From: Hyphomicrobiales bacterium
GTDB taxonomy: Bacteria; Pseudomonadota; Alphaproteobacteria; Rhizobiales; Rhizobiaceae
Direction: 5' to 3'
Length of the DNA: 64,000 nt
Assembly (NCBI GenBank): GCA_900468535.1
Contig: UBTY01000041.1
Location: 62,001-126,000 of the forward strand
Below are positions 41,533-50,977 of the stretch, in pieces. Below the pieces are notes generated by a model. It did no database searches and was not told the origin of the DNA. It was given only the letters and a program-made list of their open reading frames with translations. The translations under genes and the position numbers were made by a program. Every line of letters begins with the position of its first letter. Position 1 is the first letter of the stretch.

Positions 41533-43020
41533 TCAAACGGTACGGCGAGCGTCAGCGATCTGGCTGGCGCCGATGCTGGCGAGAGCGACGCTGAACAGGG
41601 TCGGGTTGGTCGCAGTCACCGTCGGGATCACCCCATTTCCGGCGACATAGAGATTGTCGAAGCCCCAGACCTTGGAGTTCCTGTCGCAGACGCTGGTACC
41701 ATCGTCGCGCTCACCCATCCGGATCGTTCCCTGGTAATGCAGCGACGAACCGACAGGCTGCACGAAAGTCGCAAAGCCTGGCGCCGGACGACCGATAATG
41801 GCCGAAATGCGCTGCGCATGGCCCTTGGCCTCTTCGAGGCGCGCCTTGTCGCCTTCCGACTGCCGCCAGTGGATCGAAATGGCGGGAAGACCGAGCCAGT
41901 CACGGGTGTTGTCATCGAAGGTGACACGGTTGTCGGCACTGATGTCGGAGGCCACGAAAAAGCCCATGCCGATCGGCTGACCGCTCATTTCGCTCGCCTT
42001 CGGCATCGTATGCAGGCTGGTCGCGGCAATGGTGACCGAATAGGGAAACTCCGTGGTAGACGGAATCCAGCTCATCGACGCCATCGGCACATCGGTCTGC
42101 ATTTCGCTGATCTGCGAAACGATATAGTGGTCGTTGATATAGCGGCCGAGCGCTTCCGGGCGGATGCCCGAGGCGTAGAGCAGTTGCGGCGAATGCAGCG
42201 AATCACAAGCGACGACGACCGTGGCGGCGCTGACGGTGTAGGCCTCTTCCGAACCAACACGGACGAGTTCGACACCGGTAACATGGCCATTCTCATGGAT
42301 CACGCGGCGGCAAGCCGTTTCGGAAACAATCTGAAAACGTTCCTTTGGCTCATCGACGAGATCGCCGAGAACGACGTCGGTGCCGTGGTAGCGCAAGCCC
42401 TCGGGGGCAGGCGTTGCGGCAAGCGGCATAGGCTGAACGAAGCGATCGGGAGTACGACCGGGATTGAAGACTTCGCCCAGGCGCTCGCGCATGGCGATGG
42501 CTGCAACATCGCCGGCGCGTGGGTCCTTGTTGGTCCCAAGCAATTGCGCTGACACGGCCAGAGCCCTGTGCATCTCTTCGGTGGGGATAAAGGGCACCAG
42601 TTCGATCTCGGAGGGCACGGGCGTGCCGGTCGACCACTTGGTTCCCATGCCGCCGACGTTGGCTGCCGAGAAGCCGGCAAACAGGTTCTCATCCTGCGGA
42701 TCGGCTTCATTGGCGATGAAGAGGCCCGAACGGCGCAACATCGATCCGTCAAAACCGCCGGCGCGGCGCGCTTCCCATTCCTCCTTGTTGATCGGCATGC
42801 GGGGGCTGCGATCGCCGCCCTGAGCTTGCAGTTCGAAAGCCGCGCGCTCATCGAGATCGACGATGTTGTCGAGATGCGCACCCTTTTGCGGAAGAATCTG
42901 CGGGCCGGCCTCGACCATCAGAATACGCGCTTCCGGCCATTTATTTCTGATTACGCGTGCATAGGCCGAGCCGGTCGGGCCACTCCCGATAATGACGACG
43001 TCGGCAGATTGCTCAGGCAT
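41533..43020 (-). CDS. GMC-type FAD-dependent oxidoreductase
   Basis: The 495-residue flavoprotein has the ADP-binding motif ADVVIIGSGPTGSAYARVI, the flavin region NVGGMGTKWSTGTPVPSE, VVVACDSLHSPQLLYASGI, and the GMC C-terminal end SLHYQGTIRMGE ... NLYVAGNGVIPTVTATNPT. The pattern resembles pyranose-oxidase-like and glycoside-3-oxidase GMC proteins. The start used is the ATG at 43020, preceded by GGGGAA; another ATG lies at 43035. It forms an operon with the Gfo/Idh/MocA gene and diverges from a TIM-barrel gene. Confidence 0.87.
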   Translation of the reverse strand: MPEQSADVVIIGSGPTGSAYARVIRNKWPEARILMVEAGPQILPQKGAHLDNIVDLDERAAFELQAQGGDRSPRMPINKEEWEARRAGGFDGSMLRRSGLFIANEADPQDENLFAGFSAANVGGMGTKWSTGTPVPSEIELVPFIPTEEMHRALAVSAQLLGTNKDPRAGDVAAIAMRERLGEVFNPGRTPDRFVQPMPLAATPAPEGLRYHGTDVVLGDLVDEPKERFQIVSETACRRVIHENGHVTGVELVRVGSEEAYTVSAATVVVACDSLHSPQLLYASGIRPEALGRYINDHYIVSQISEMQTDVPMASMSWIPSTTEFPYSVTIAATSLHTMPKASEMSGQPIGMGFFVASDISADNRVTFDDNTRDWLGLPAISIHWRQSEGDKARLEEAKGHAQRISAIIGRPAPGFATFVQPVGSSLHYQGTIRMGERDDGTSVCDRNSKVWGFDNLYVAGNGVIPTVTATNPTLFSVALASIGASQIADARRTV

Positions 43021-43042
43021 TACGTTATTCCCCATTCTTCGG

Positions 43043-43055
43043 TATCAATTTGATA
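43043..43055. promoter_or_regulatory. inverted repeat in divergent sugar-gene promoter
   Basis: TATCA-ATT-TGATA is a perfect inverted repeat with 5-bp arms, in the 122-bp gap between the GMC gene and the TIM-barrel gene. It is a modest operator candidate; no regulator gene lies adjacent. Confidence 0.4.
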
Positions 43056-43142
43056 TCTAACAAAGATGTATCCTAGCGGATGTCAACCGGGATCGTTAGT
43101 CTACGAACAAAGTTTGATAACAGCGATCGAGGAGATGCCGCG

Positions 43143-44027
43143 ATGAAGATAGGTCTGAGTTCATATAGTTTCCGTCCGTTGATGCAGAGCGGGGCCATGC
43201 AGATCGAGGATGTGTTCGCCTGGGTCGGCAAACATGGCGGCGACCATGTCGAACTGGCAACGCTATCAGTCGCCCCTGAAGGGCAGGACCTGCAATATGA
43301 ACTCATCGATGACACTGAGATGCTGGAACGGCTGACGGGAGCGTCCCGGAAGAACGATGTGCCGCTCGCCGGCCTCTGCACGTCAGGCAACTTCATCGAT
43401 CAGAATGAGCGGGCGTCGCAGCTCAACCGGCTGAAGCGCTATGTCGAGCTGTGTGACAAGCTTGGTGCCCGCTTCCTGCGCCACGACGTGGTGCCGTGGT
43501 CGCTGCGCGCAACGGCGCCTGGCCAGTTCGAAGCGGCATTCCCTGCTATCGCCGAAGCGACCCACGAACTTGCCGCGCATGCCGGCCGCTATGGCGTGAC
43601 GACGAGCGTCGAGGATCATGGCTTCTTCATGAACTCAAGCGAACGGATCACGCGGCTGCTGCATGCGGTCAATCTGCCGAGCTTCAAGCTTACCGTCGAT
43701 ATCGGCAATTTCCTCTGTGTCGATGAGAATCCGCTGACGGGAACGCGAGCATGCCTTCCCGACGCGAGCTTCGTCCACATCAAGGACTTTTATGTGCGCC
43801 AGGCCGCACCCGGAACCGATTGGCTGCAGACGGTCGGTGGCCAGGCGATTCGCGGTTCGGTGTTCGGTTACGGCGATCTGCCTGTTCAGTCGATCATCGA
43901 GGACATCGTCGCGTCGGGCTATGACGGCTTCGTCTCGCTGGAATACGAAGGCAATGAACCGACGCAATACGGCTGTGAAATCGGCTTGAAGAATGCGAAG
44001 GCAATGTTTGCGGCTGCCGGCCGCTGA
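43143..44027 (+). CDS. sugar phosphate isomerase/epimerase-like TIM barrel
   Basis: The 294-residue AP_endonuc_2/xylose-isomerase-like protein begins KIGLSSYSFRPLMQSG and has GARFLRHDVVPW, GVTTSVEDHGFFMNSSERI, FKLTVDIGNFLCVDEN, DASFVHIKDFYVRQAAPG and GFVSLEYEGNEPTQYG. Glu, Asp, His and Glu in these segments are the usual metal ligands. GAGGAG precedes the ATG at 43143. It diverges from the GMC operon and faces a second TIM-barrel gene. Confidence 0.87.
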   Translation: MKIGLSSYSFRPLMQSGAMQIEDVFAWVGKHGGDHVELATLSVAPEGQDLQYELIDDTEMLERLTGASRKNDVPLAGLCTSGNFIDQNERASQLNRLKRYVELCDKLGARFLRHDVVPWSLRATAPGQFEAAFPAIAEATHELAAHAGRYGVTTSVEDHGFFMNSSERITRLLHAVNLPSFKLTVDIGNFLCVDENPLTGTRACLPDASFVHIKDFYVRQAAPGTDWLQTVGGQAIRGSVFGYGDLPVQSIIEDIVASGYDGFVSLEYEGNEPTQYGCEIGLKNAKAMFAAAGR

Positions 44028-44029
44028 AC

Positions 44030-44045
44030 ATTGCCCTGCGGCAAT
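44030..44045. terminator. short hairpin between convergent TIM-barrel genes
   Basis: ATTGCC-CTGC-GGCAAT forms a 6-bp stem with a 4-nt loop in the 25-bp gap between two converging stops. It is short and lacks a T tract, so it is a weak terminator candidate. Confidence 0.35.
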
Positions 44046-44052
44046 CTTGAGA

Positions 44053-44901
44053 TTAGAGCGCGGCGATCCGGTCGACGCGCTTCTTGAGATCGGCGAGGCG
44101 ATTTCGGTCGCCTCCCGGGACCTCGATGGAGGCCCAGCCGGAATAGCCGACATCAGACAGGGCCTTGTTGACGGCGGCCCAATCGCAGTCGCCCTCGCCC
44201 AACTCGACATCGAAACCCTTCCAAGGGCCTTCGCTGTTCATCTTCTTGAGGCTGTATTCCTTGATGTCGATCTTGAGGATACGCGACCCGAGCGCCTCGA
44301 TCCAATGCGTCGGTCTGCCGTAGCGCAGGACGTTGCCTACATCGAAATACCAGCCGAGCTTCGGATGATTGAAGCGATCGACGAAATCCGCTGCCTCCAA
44401 GGGGCTGAGCAGGAAGTCGTTCCAGACATTTTCAAGGGCAATCGATACGCCGGTTTCTTCCGCGGCAGGCAGAATCTTGGCGATTTCCTCGATGGCTCTC
44501 GCGTAAGCGGTCTTGTAGCTGGTGCCTGCGTTGACGACGCCGGGCACGAGCAGCACCGTCGTGGCGCCGTAGAATTTGGCATCATGGAGCGCCTTCACCA
44601 TCGAATCGACGCAGGCCTGACGCGCCGCCGGATCAGGATCCGTCAGCGGATGTTTCCAGTGCACGGCATTGACGAGGCCGGGGATCTTGAGGCCCGTCTT
44701 GTCGCGGGCATTCAGCACCTCGTCGAGCGGCAGATCATTGGGCGAGTCGAGCTCAACCCCGTCATAACCGAGATCGCGCAGGAGCTGGAACTTCTCCAGG
44801 ATGGAAAGCGACGGCTCCTCGACCATGCTCCATTTCAGGCTGATTTTCGCAAGCGGACGAGCGGAAATGGATCGGGAAGATTGATTGGCGGATTCGGTCA
44901 T
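44053..44901 (-). CDS. second sugar phosphate isomerase/epimerase-like TIM barrel
   Basis: The 282-residue protein has KISLKWSMVEEPSLSILEKFQLLRDLGYDGVEL, IPGLVNAVHWKHPLTDPD, GVSIALENVWNDFLLSP, LGWYFDVGNVLRYGRP and GWASIEVPGGDR. These are typical of the hydroxypyruvate isomerase/xylose isomerase-like family with a divalent metal site. It faces the other TIM barrel across a 25-bp gap. Both probably act on oxidised sugars produced by the GMC and Gfo-type enzymes, which is inference from context. Confidence 0.87.
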   Translation of the reverse strand: MTESANQSSRSISARPLAKISLKWSMVEEPSLSILEKFQLLRDLGYDGVELDSPNDLPLDEVLNARDKTGLKIPGLVNAVHWKHPLTDPDPAARQACVDSMVKALHDAKFYGATTVLLVPGVVNAGTSYKTAYARAIEEIAKILPAAEETGVSIALENVWNDFLLSPLEAADFVDRFNHPKLGWYFDVGNVLRYGRPTHWIEALGSRILKIDIKEYSLKKMNSEGPWKGFDVELGEGDCDWAAVNKALSDVGYSGWASIEVPGGDRNRLADLKKRVDRIAAL

Positions 44902-45491
44902 TGATGAGAATCTTTGCTTGATATGGACTGATGCGCGGCCGGACTATGTCAGCCAACGTAACGCCGATCAATCCGTCATTGGAAGGCAACAAACCCACGC
45001 CGCAGCCAGGGTAGGATCCCCGCGGGTGTGATCGGTCGCTATACGCCGCGGATGATGAGATGCTCTCAGCGAACGAGAAAAAGGGTGCACAAGACTAGGC
45101 TGGCGTTGCGGCGCCAATCGCCGGCAACAGCATCTCCATCCCCCGAGATCAGCCGCCGATGAAATCAGCCATCTCAACGCTATAGAACGTCTTCGCGCGT
45201 GGGCCGGCAAGGATCGGGTGGATGCGACAGACGCATCCCCGGCAATGTTCGGTAGAAGGTGGTGTGCGAGCTTGTAATGCGGCAGGAAGCGGCAGGCACC
45301 GTGGCTCAGTCGACTTTGCGCAACTGCGGACGTTCCAACTCATGTGTCTCGGCGCTGCAAGATGGACAACTGGCTCGCGAAAAATGTAACGGCCTGTACG
45401 GTTCCCCGGGAAAGTGACCTCGACGCCCCACCCCCAAGGCCCTAGAAAAACGAAAGGAGAACGGGATCAACTGGTCGCTTGGGAGATTTTC
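44902..45491. other. 590-bp stretch without a supportable gene
   Basis: Between the divergent TIM-barrel and MFS genes only short open frames without family resemblance occur (for example minus 44968-45210). The stretch should hold two promoters. I found no repeat, strong hairpin or operator in it. Confidence 0.4.
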
Positions 45492-46721
45492 ATGACTGCA
45501 TCAGCTTCAGAGGCGTCCTCGACCGCTACACCAAGCGTCAGCCAGCCCCGAGTCCATCTGTTGGTCTTGCTCGCTTTGGGCTTATCGCATCTTTGCAACG
45601 ACACCATCCAGTCCCTGATCCCTGCAGTCTATCCAATTCTAAAGAGCGAGTTCGCCCTCGACTTCGTGCAGATCGGCATCATAACCCTTGTTTTCCAAGT
45701 CGCAGGCGCGTTGTTGCAACCGGCGATCGGGCTCTACACTGACCGCCATCCGTTGCCCTACTCTGCGGTATTCGGCATGGCTTTCACGCTGGCGGGTCTC
45801 ATCAGTCTCGCCTACGCTTCCTCCTATGCATTGATTCTGATCTCGGTGACCCTCGTCGGCATCGGTTCGTCCATCTTCCATCCGGAAGCGACGCGAGCAG
45901 CTCGCTATGCCTCTGGTGGTAGACAGGGATTGGCGCAGGGTATCTTTCAGGTCGGCGGCCAGATCGGCGGCGCACTCGGCCCGCTCTGCGCTGCGGTCTT
46001 CATCGTTTCGAATGGCCGGCACAGCCTGGTTTTCTTTACAGCGATGATCGCTTTGGCGATGTTTCTGCTCACATGGAGCGCTCGGCAATATTGGTCGGTC
46101 CAGTCGCAATTCGACGCCGCGCTTCGCAGCAAGAACGACAAAGGCGCCCGACCGGAGCACTCGCGCCGCACCGTCATAATTGGTCTCGTTGTCCTGACGC
46201 TGCTCATGGCATCGAAGCTGACATATCTCGAAAGCTTCCGCTCTTTCTACACATTCTACCTGATCGACCGCTTCGGCGTTTCCGTGTCCGCGTCCCAGCT
46301 GATGTTGTTCGTGTTCTTCATCTCGTCGGCTGCCGGAGTGCTGCTTGGCGGCATCGTCGGGGACCGGATCGGCAGGTATCGGATCATCTGGATTTCGATC
46401 CTGGGTCCCCTGCCCCTCACCTTGCTCTTGCCCTATGCCGATCTCTTTTGGACGGGCGTGCTGACGGTCGGGATCAACCTCATCATGGCAAGCGCATTTG
46501 CGTCCATCATGATTTACGCCATGGACCTCGTTCCCAAACGCATAGGCCTGATTGGTGGGATGTTCTACGGCCTCAACTTCGCGATCGGTGGAGTCGCGGC
46601 GGCGTTCCTGGGCGGCCTGACCGACAGGATCGGGATCGAGGGCGTCTATCAGATATGCTCGTTCATACCGATTGCCGGCTTCCTGGCGATCTTCCTGCCG
46701 CGCCTGGAAGTCAGACGATAG
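45492..46721 (+). CDS. MFS transporter, fosmidomycin-resistance (Fsr) type
   Basis: The 409-residue protein has 12 hydrophobic segments. It shows LGLSHLCNDTIQSLIPAVYPILK at the first helix, QPAIGLYTDRHPLPY, VGIGSSIFHPEATRAARYAS and GGRQGLAQGIFQVGGQIGGALGPL. These are hallmark stretches of the Fsr branch of MFS efflux permeases. Start at 45492 with GGGAG upstream, against an open frame from 45414. Whether it exports fosmidomycin or a natural phosphonate or other compound is unknown. Confidence 0.88.
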   Translation: MTASASEASSTATPSVSQPRVHLLVLLALGLSHLCNDTIQSLIPAVYPILKSEFALDFVQIGIITLVFQVAGALLQPAIGLYTDRHPLPYSAVFGMAFTLAGLISLAYASSYALILISVTLVGIGSSIFHPEATRAARYASGGRQGLAQGIFQVGGQIGGALGPLCAAVFIVSNGRHSLVFFTAMIALAMFLLTWSARQYWSVQSQFDAALRSKNDKGARPEHSRRTVIIGLVVLTLLMASKLTYLESFRSFYTFYLIDRFGVSVSASQLMLFVFFISSAAGVLLGGIVGDRIGRYRIIWISILGPLPLTLLLPYADLFWTGVLTVGINLIMASAFASIMIYAMDLVPKRIGLIGGMFYGLNFAIGGVAAAFLGGLTDRIGIEGVYQICSFIPIAGFLAIFLPRLEVRR

Positions 46722-46896
46722 TCTGTCTGATCCCGACACGTTCCTACGATAGCGAACATCGTCGATTTCTGTCTGACATTTTTGCCGCTTAAGGGCACGC
46801 TCGGAGAGCACTTGCGTTCTCATGTCGAGAACGTGAACCGCCCGTTCATGTGGGCTTCATCGGGCGATTGCTACCTTGGGTTCATCGTCAACAGAA

Positions 46897-48039
46897 ATGA
46901 ATCACCAGGACAAGTTAGCAATGCAGCACCCTGCCGCTCCATCGGCCGGCCGAGATCCGCGCCTTGATTTTTTCCGTGGCCTGGCTCTGGTTATGATCTT
47001 CATCAACCACGTGCCCGGCAACATGATGGAAGGAGTTACGTCGAAGAATTTCGGTTTCTCGGATGCCGCCGAAGCCTTCGTCCTGATGTCTGGCATGTCT
47101 GCTGGCCTCGCCTACTCCAGCGCCTACGCCCGCGATCGTATTCACGCGATTGCCCGGATATTGCGCCGCGCGGGCCGGCTTTACAGTGTCCATCTTCTAA
47201 CGACGGTGCTTGCGGTCGTCATTCTGATGGCTGGCCACAATCTTCTCGGCACGACCGCGCTCTCCGAACGCGTCAACATGGTGTCTTATCTTGAGGCCCC
47301 TTGGACAACCGCCCTGGGCGTGCTCGGCATGACGCATCAACTCGGCTATTTCAATATCCTGCCGCTCTACATGTTGCTGCTGGCAGCGACGCCGTTCTTC
47401 CTGGCTCTTGCCTCGCGAAGCCGGCGTCTCCTGTTGGTCGTGTCCGTCTCGGTTTGGGCGATTGCCGGGTGGAACAACATCAATCTGCCGAACTTCCCCA
47501 CCGAAGGCTCCTGGTTCCTGAATCCTTTCTCCTGGCAGCTGATCTACTGCATCGGGCTATGCACCGGCATCTCATCGAAAAAGGGCGAGGTTTTCGTCGG
47601 CTATAGCCCGGTGTTGATGACGGCGGCGATTGCATATCTTGCCTTTGCAATGTTCGTCATTCATGGGCAACACTACGATTTGACGAATTGGGGCGATCAC
47701 CCGGCCCTGTTGGTCGGTTTTGACAAAGGCATCCTTCCCCTTCCGCGGCTGATGCACGTACTGGCGCTGGCCTATGTCATCTCGCAGATCCGCGCGTTCC
47801 GTTCGATTGCCGGAAGCGCCAAACTGGCAGCCGTGTCGCTGCTTGGACAGCAAGGTCTTGCCGTGTTCGCCTGGGGATCGGTTGTCTGCATTTCGCTGCA
47901 GGTTCTGAGGGAAGCCTATGTATTCTCGCCGGCCCTCGAGTGCGCGACGCTCGCGGTGGGTTTGGCGATCCAATATGGCATAGCACTACGCCTGCAGACC
48001 GAAAAAATGGCGCTCCGACCTCGTTCGCAAATGGCATAA
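46897..48039 (+). CDS. OpgC-domain membrane acyltransferase
   Basis: The roughly 380-residue protein has about ten helices. DPRLDFFRGLALVMIFINHVPGN and FGFSDAAEAFVLMSGMSAGLAY are typical of the OpgC family. OpgC transfers succinyl groups to osmoregulated periplasmic or cyclic glucans; in rhizobia several paralogues exist. Starts at 46876 (TTG), 46897 and 46921 are possible; none has a strong ribosome site. It appears monocistronic, 175 bp after the MFS gene. Confidence 0.85.
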   Translation: MNHQDKLAMQHPAAPSAGRDPRLDFFRGLALVMIFINHVPGNMMEGVTSKNFGFSDAAEAFVLMSGMSAGLAYSSAYARDRIHAIARILRRAGRLYSVHLLTTVLAVVILMAGHNLLGTTALSERVNMVSYLEAPWTTALGVLGMTHQLGYFNILPLYMLLLAATPFFLALASRSRRLLLVVSVSVWAIAGWNNINLPNFPTEGSWFLNPFSWQLIYCIGLCTGISSKKGEVFVGYSPVLMTAAIAYLAFAMFVIHGQHYDLTNWGDHPALLVGFDKGILPLPRLMHVLALAYVISQIRAFRSIAGSAKLAAVSLLGQQGLAVFAWGSVVCISLQVLREAYVFSPALECATLAVGLAIQYGIALRLQTEKMALRPRSQMA

Positions 48040-48064
48040 ATCCGTGATCGGCTGGCGAAGATAT

Positions 48065-48313
48065 CTAAAAGCCAGTCGCCCGTTGGAGCAATTCGCGCCA
48101 TCTCTTCACGTAGCCGTCGACCACCGGCGGATTCATGTTGGAGGCCCTGAATCGGGCTTCCAGCACCTCAATATCAAAATCGTCCAGAGGCGTCTCTTTG
48201 GGACAGTGCTTGAGTGTGTACTTGAACATGTCTTCCCAGCTCCGGCGCACGCCCACAGACTCGTCAGCGAGCTCCCGACGCGTCCGATCGATCAGTTCTT
48301 CCAACGTCGCCAT
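48065..48313 (-). CDS. hypothetical small protein
   Basis: The frame is open to 48490. I use the ATG at 48313, giving 82 residues that read as a compact helical protein (MATLEELIDRTRRELADESV, EVLEARFRASNMNPPVVDGY, VKRWRELLQRATGF). No family is recognised. Codon usage looks coding in this part, less so upstream of 48313. It is convergent with the OpgC gene. Confidence 0.5.
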   Translation of the reverse strand: MATLEELIDRTRRELADESVGVRRSWEDMFKYTLKHCPKETPLDDFDIEVLEARFRASNMNPPVVDGYVKRWRELLQRATGF

Positions 48314-48747
48314 CTGCTGCTCCAACTTAACGTTGGCTACCAGATAACAACAATCTTCCGCTCTGCGCGAGGCTTCAGTGAAACCGGTAAACCCAAACTG
48401 GGTGATGAAAATTGCAGCCGGCCGGCTGGTCCCCGTTTCCCGTTCGCAGGCGGGCGCTTGCTTTTCCAGCGGGTCGCCAAGACCCAACACGGATCGTCAA
48501 CCAAAACGCGGACATGACCGTGACTTGGTGGTCACAGTCTTCGCCTGCGACCAGTTTCCCTGGCGCTCTGGCGCAGGCGCTCCCGATGCCCCCACACAAC
48601 GGAAACGCCTGGGCACCCAGGCATGAGAGGTAGTGGTGAACGGGAAGTCCTGACGCGCAGCGAACTGAAACGCAGGAGAACGTTTCAGCGCTCAACTCTC
48701 TTCCCGGTCAACCTATAAGAGAGTAACGAGGACGGCGGTGACGCGCA

Positions 48748-48763
48748 TATATCAATTGATATA
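48748..48763. promoter_or_regulatory. perfect 16-bp palindrome
   Basis: TATATCAATTGATATA is self-complementary. It lies 31 bp past the stop of the LuxR-type gene and about 430 bp upstream of the small gene at 48313, in a 480-bp gap without other features. It may be an operator for an unseen or downstream gene. Confidence 0.45.
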
Positions 48764-48793
48764 AGCTTGGCGGTCCTAGTGACGATCGCCCGA

Positions 48794-49873
48794 TTATTTG
48801 GAGAGACCGAGGACGAGCCGCGCGAGGTCGATCTGCCGCCTGGATCCTGTCTTGTCAAAAACGGCGTGAAGCTGCGCGCGAACCGTTCCGACCGAAACAT
48901 CGCGGGACTTTGCGACTTCGTCGACACTTCTGCCCAGTCCGATCTCCCGGGCCACGCCAGCCTCGGCGGGCGTCAAGTCATAGAGGCCAGCAAGAATGCT
49001 GTCGTCCACCTTGGCTTCCTTGAGTACCGGGGTGACCGCAAGCAAAAGATCCGCAGCGTTGAATATGTCATGGGCAGCGCCTGCGACCGGCAACGCATGG
49101 ACGACCATTGCAGGGTGTTCCCGTTCCGCGGCAATTGGAAACGATCCACCGAGTTTGGCGACGCGCGCTTCCAACAGCGACGCCCAGCGGGTGTCCGCGG
49201 CTTTCTGAGCGATCACGAGCCGGTGGCGGTGGTCGCGAATGACATCAGGAATGAGCCGCGCAAAGCTTTTGTTGGCAACAACGAGGCGCCCGTTCTTCAG
49301 CGCCGCGGCCCATATCCCAAGCGTCTCCATAGCATCCACGGTGGATTTTATCTGTTCGAACTTCAGTCTGGACGCCAACAGCGCGGCCCGCGCAAGGTGT
49401 GGCCTGAGTTCTGTCAGCCTCGTCGTCACCTCTTGCGGGAGGGGCCCTTCCTCAAAGCTACGGTGCACCGACAGTTTGATTATGTCTCCCGATGGCGAGG
49501 TTATTCCGGTGCCGGCATGCCAGAAGCATCCATGCGGGCGCATGAAGCCTTGATAGTATTCGCTCTCCATCATCTCCTCGACGGACATCACGTCGGTGTC
49601 CATCAGGAAACGGGGTTCCGCGAACTTGCGGCTTCGCTCTTCACTCTGAAGATAGGGGTTCTTCGATCCCCAGCCCTCTGCGATATAGGCCTGCATCTTC
49701 GGAATTACGGAATCGTTTCCGATCCATCTGAAATCCCCATCCGGGGAAACTCCCATCAGCACACCGTCGCGGGATTGGCTGCGCCGGGCCAACTGGTCGA
49801 GCAATCCAGGGCCCTTCCAAAGCTCTGGCACCACCGCAGCTTCGTATATCGTATCGATGAAGTCGTGATCCAT
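48794..49873 (-). CDS. LuxR-type helix-turn-helix regulator
   Basis: The 359-residue protein ends with a LuxR/GerE domain: YDLTPAEAGVAREIGLGRSVDEVAKSRDVSVGTVRAQLHAVFDKTG, with the recognition helix at about residues 325-345. The N-terminal 200 residues (MDHDFIDTIYEAAVVPELW onward) and the middle part look like PAS-type sensor modules but have no clear signature. No acyl-homoserine-lactone domain is evident. AAGGGGA precedes the ATG at 49873. Targets are unknown. Confidence 0.82.
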   Translation of the reverse strand: MDHDFIDTIYEAAVVPELWKGPGLLDQLARRSQSRDGVLMGVSPDGDFRWIGNDSVIPKMQAYIAEGWGSKNPYLQSEERSRKFAEPRFLMDTDVMSVEEMMESEYYQGFMRPHGCFWHAGTGITSPSGDIIKLSVHRSFEEGPLPQEVTTRLTELRPHLARAALLASRLKFEQIKSTVDAMETLGIWAAALKNGRLVVANKSFARLIPDVIRDHRHRLVIAQKAADTRWASLLEARVAKLGGSFPIAAEREHPAMVVHALPVAGAAHDIFNAADLLLAVTPVLKEAKVDDSILAGLYDLTPAEAGVAREIGLGRSVDEVAKSRDVSVGTVRAQLHAVFDKTGSRRQIDLARLVLGLSK

Positions 49874-50053
49874 GCGCGTCCCCTTGGGCCTGGAAACGTA
49901 GCACATGGAACGTGATGTCGCGGTCTTTTTTTGAAGCGGCGGCCTGGATGGCGCCGCCGTGATATTCGCACCGTGTCGACGCTAAGCTGGCAGTAAGCAT
50001 CAGGCGAAGTTTGCGGTATTCTTGCCTGGCACGAGCACTGAAGGCGCGGACCA

Positions 50054-50977
50054 GTGGCGCTCGCGGGCCGATCACTTTCAAAGCTCCTCAACCGCTGCTA
50101 TGTTAGCGATATCGCATTCACGCTTGCGACGGTGTTGGATTTGGGAAACCAGACTTCAGGAAGTCAAACAGCGACCTCGCCGCTCCTGAGAAAGAGCAGT
50201 GTAGCACTCGTGGGACTTCTATGCGTCGTCATCATGGGCGTAGTTTCAGGATTGGGCTACTGGCGAGAAATGGTTGCTGGTCGCCACCAAACTCCGGCCG
50301 TTGACCAAGCGGCGCTGCCTGCCCAATCGAGTGGGGACGCGATTGCCGAGCCCATCAGTTCGCGACCTACCAAGCGGGATCGAACGCGCCTTTTCGACGC
50401 TCCAAGTTCCGAACTGACGAGCCAGTTCATCCGCAAATGGCGAGTATCCGGCCCCCAGATTTGTGCGGCGTTGCGTGATGCCGGCATTGAGGCGACAGAA
50501 TGGCGTGCCGCTTCCATGCGGGCTGTAAGCTACGAGTGCTACTTTCAGCGCATTTACGAGAGGGACGATATCCGCCCTCTGCGATCGACCTTCCTGCGCG
50601 TTCGAGGAAACGCCTTGGGTGAAGTTCTTGAGATCAGCGGCAGGATCGTAGGACCAACCACCGATGACCAGGGAGGCCTCGACCCATCTCTCATGCGCAT
50701 CTTCGAGGTTCTCGTGAGCGAAGTGCGATGGGGAGATTTTCAGGACACACTGATCCCGATCCAGAAACTTCTCGATATCAGATGCGAACGCTTCGGCGCG
50801 TCTTTCGAATTCAGACGAGAGCTGAGCCGCGAGAACAGTTATGATTTCACGCTCGTCCTGTCACAGACCTCCAACCAGCAGGCCCGCACGAGAGCCTACT
50901 TCTCCCCGCATAGGTGGATGGTCAATCCCGACTACGCGAGGACGCCCACTGGGCTTCTAGCGGCGTCGAGCCGATAA
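50054..50977 (+). CDS. membrane-anchored hypothetical protein (DUF6030-like)
   Basis: The 307-residue product (GTG start as drawn) has one helix at about residues 49-69 (SVALVGLLCVVIMGVVSGLGYW). A roughly 200-residue soluble domain follows, with FIRKWRVSGPQICAALRDAG and YECYFQRIYERDDIRPLRS. From memory it resembles rhizobial proteins grouped as DUF6030; no function is known. A start further in, before the helix, is possible. It stands alone, divergent from the LuxR-type gene. Confidence 0.65.
   Translation: MALAGRSLSKLLNRCYVSDIAFTLATVLDLGNQTSGSQTATSPLLRKSSVALVGLLCVVIMGVVSGLGYWREMVAGRHQTPAVDQAALPAQSSGDAIAEPISSRPTKRDRTRLFDAPSSELTSQFIRKWRVSGPQICAALRDAGIEATEWRAASMRAVSYECYFQRIYERDDIRPLRSTFLRVRGNALGEVLEISGRIVGPTTDDQGGLDPSLMRIFEVLVSEVRWGDFQDTLIPIQKLLDIRCERFGASFEFRRELSRENSYDFTLVLSQTSNQQARTRAYFSPHRWMVNPDYARTPTGLLAASSR

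Noticed and set aside
45639..46823. Minus-strand open frame of 394 codons opposite the Fsr-type MFS gene
   Set aside because: Highly charged antisense translation of transmembrane-coding DNA, with no motifs.
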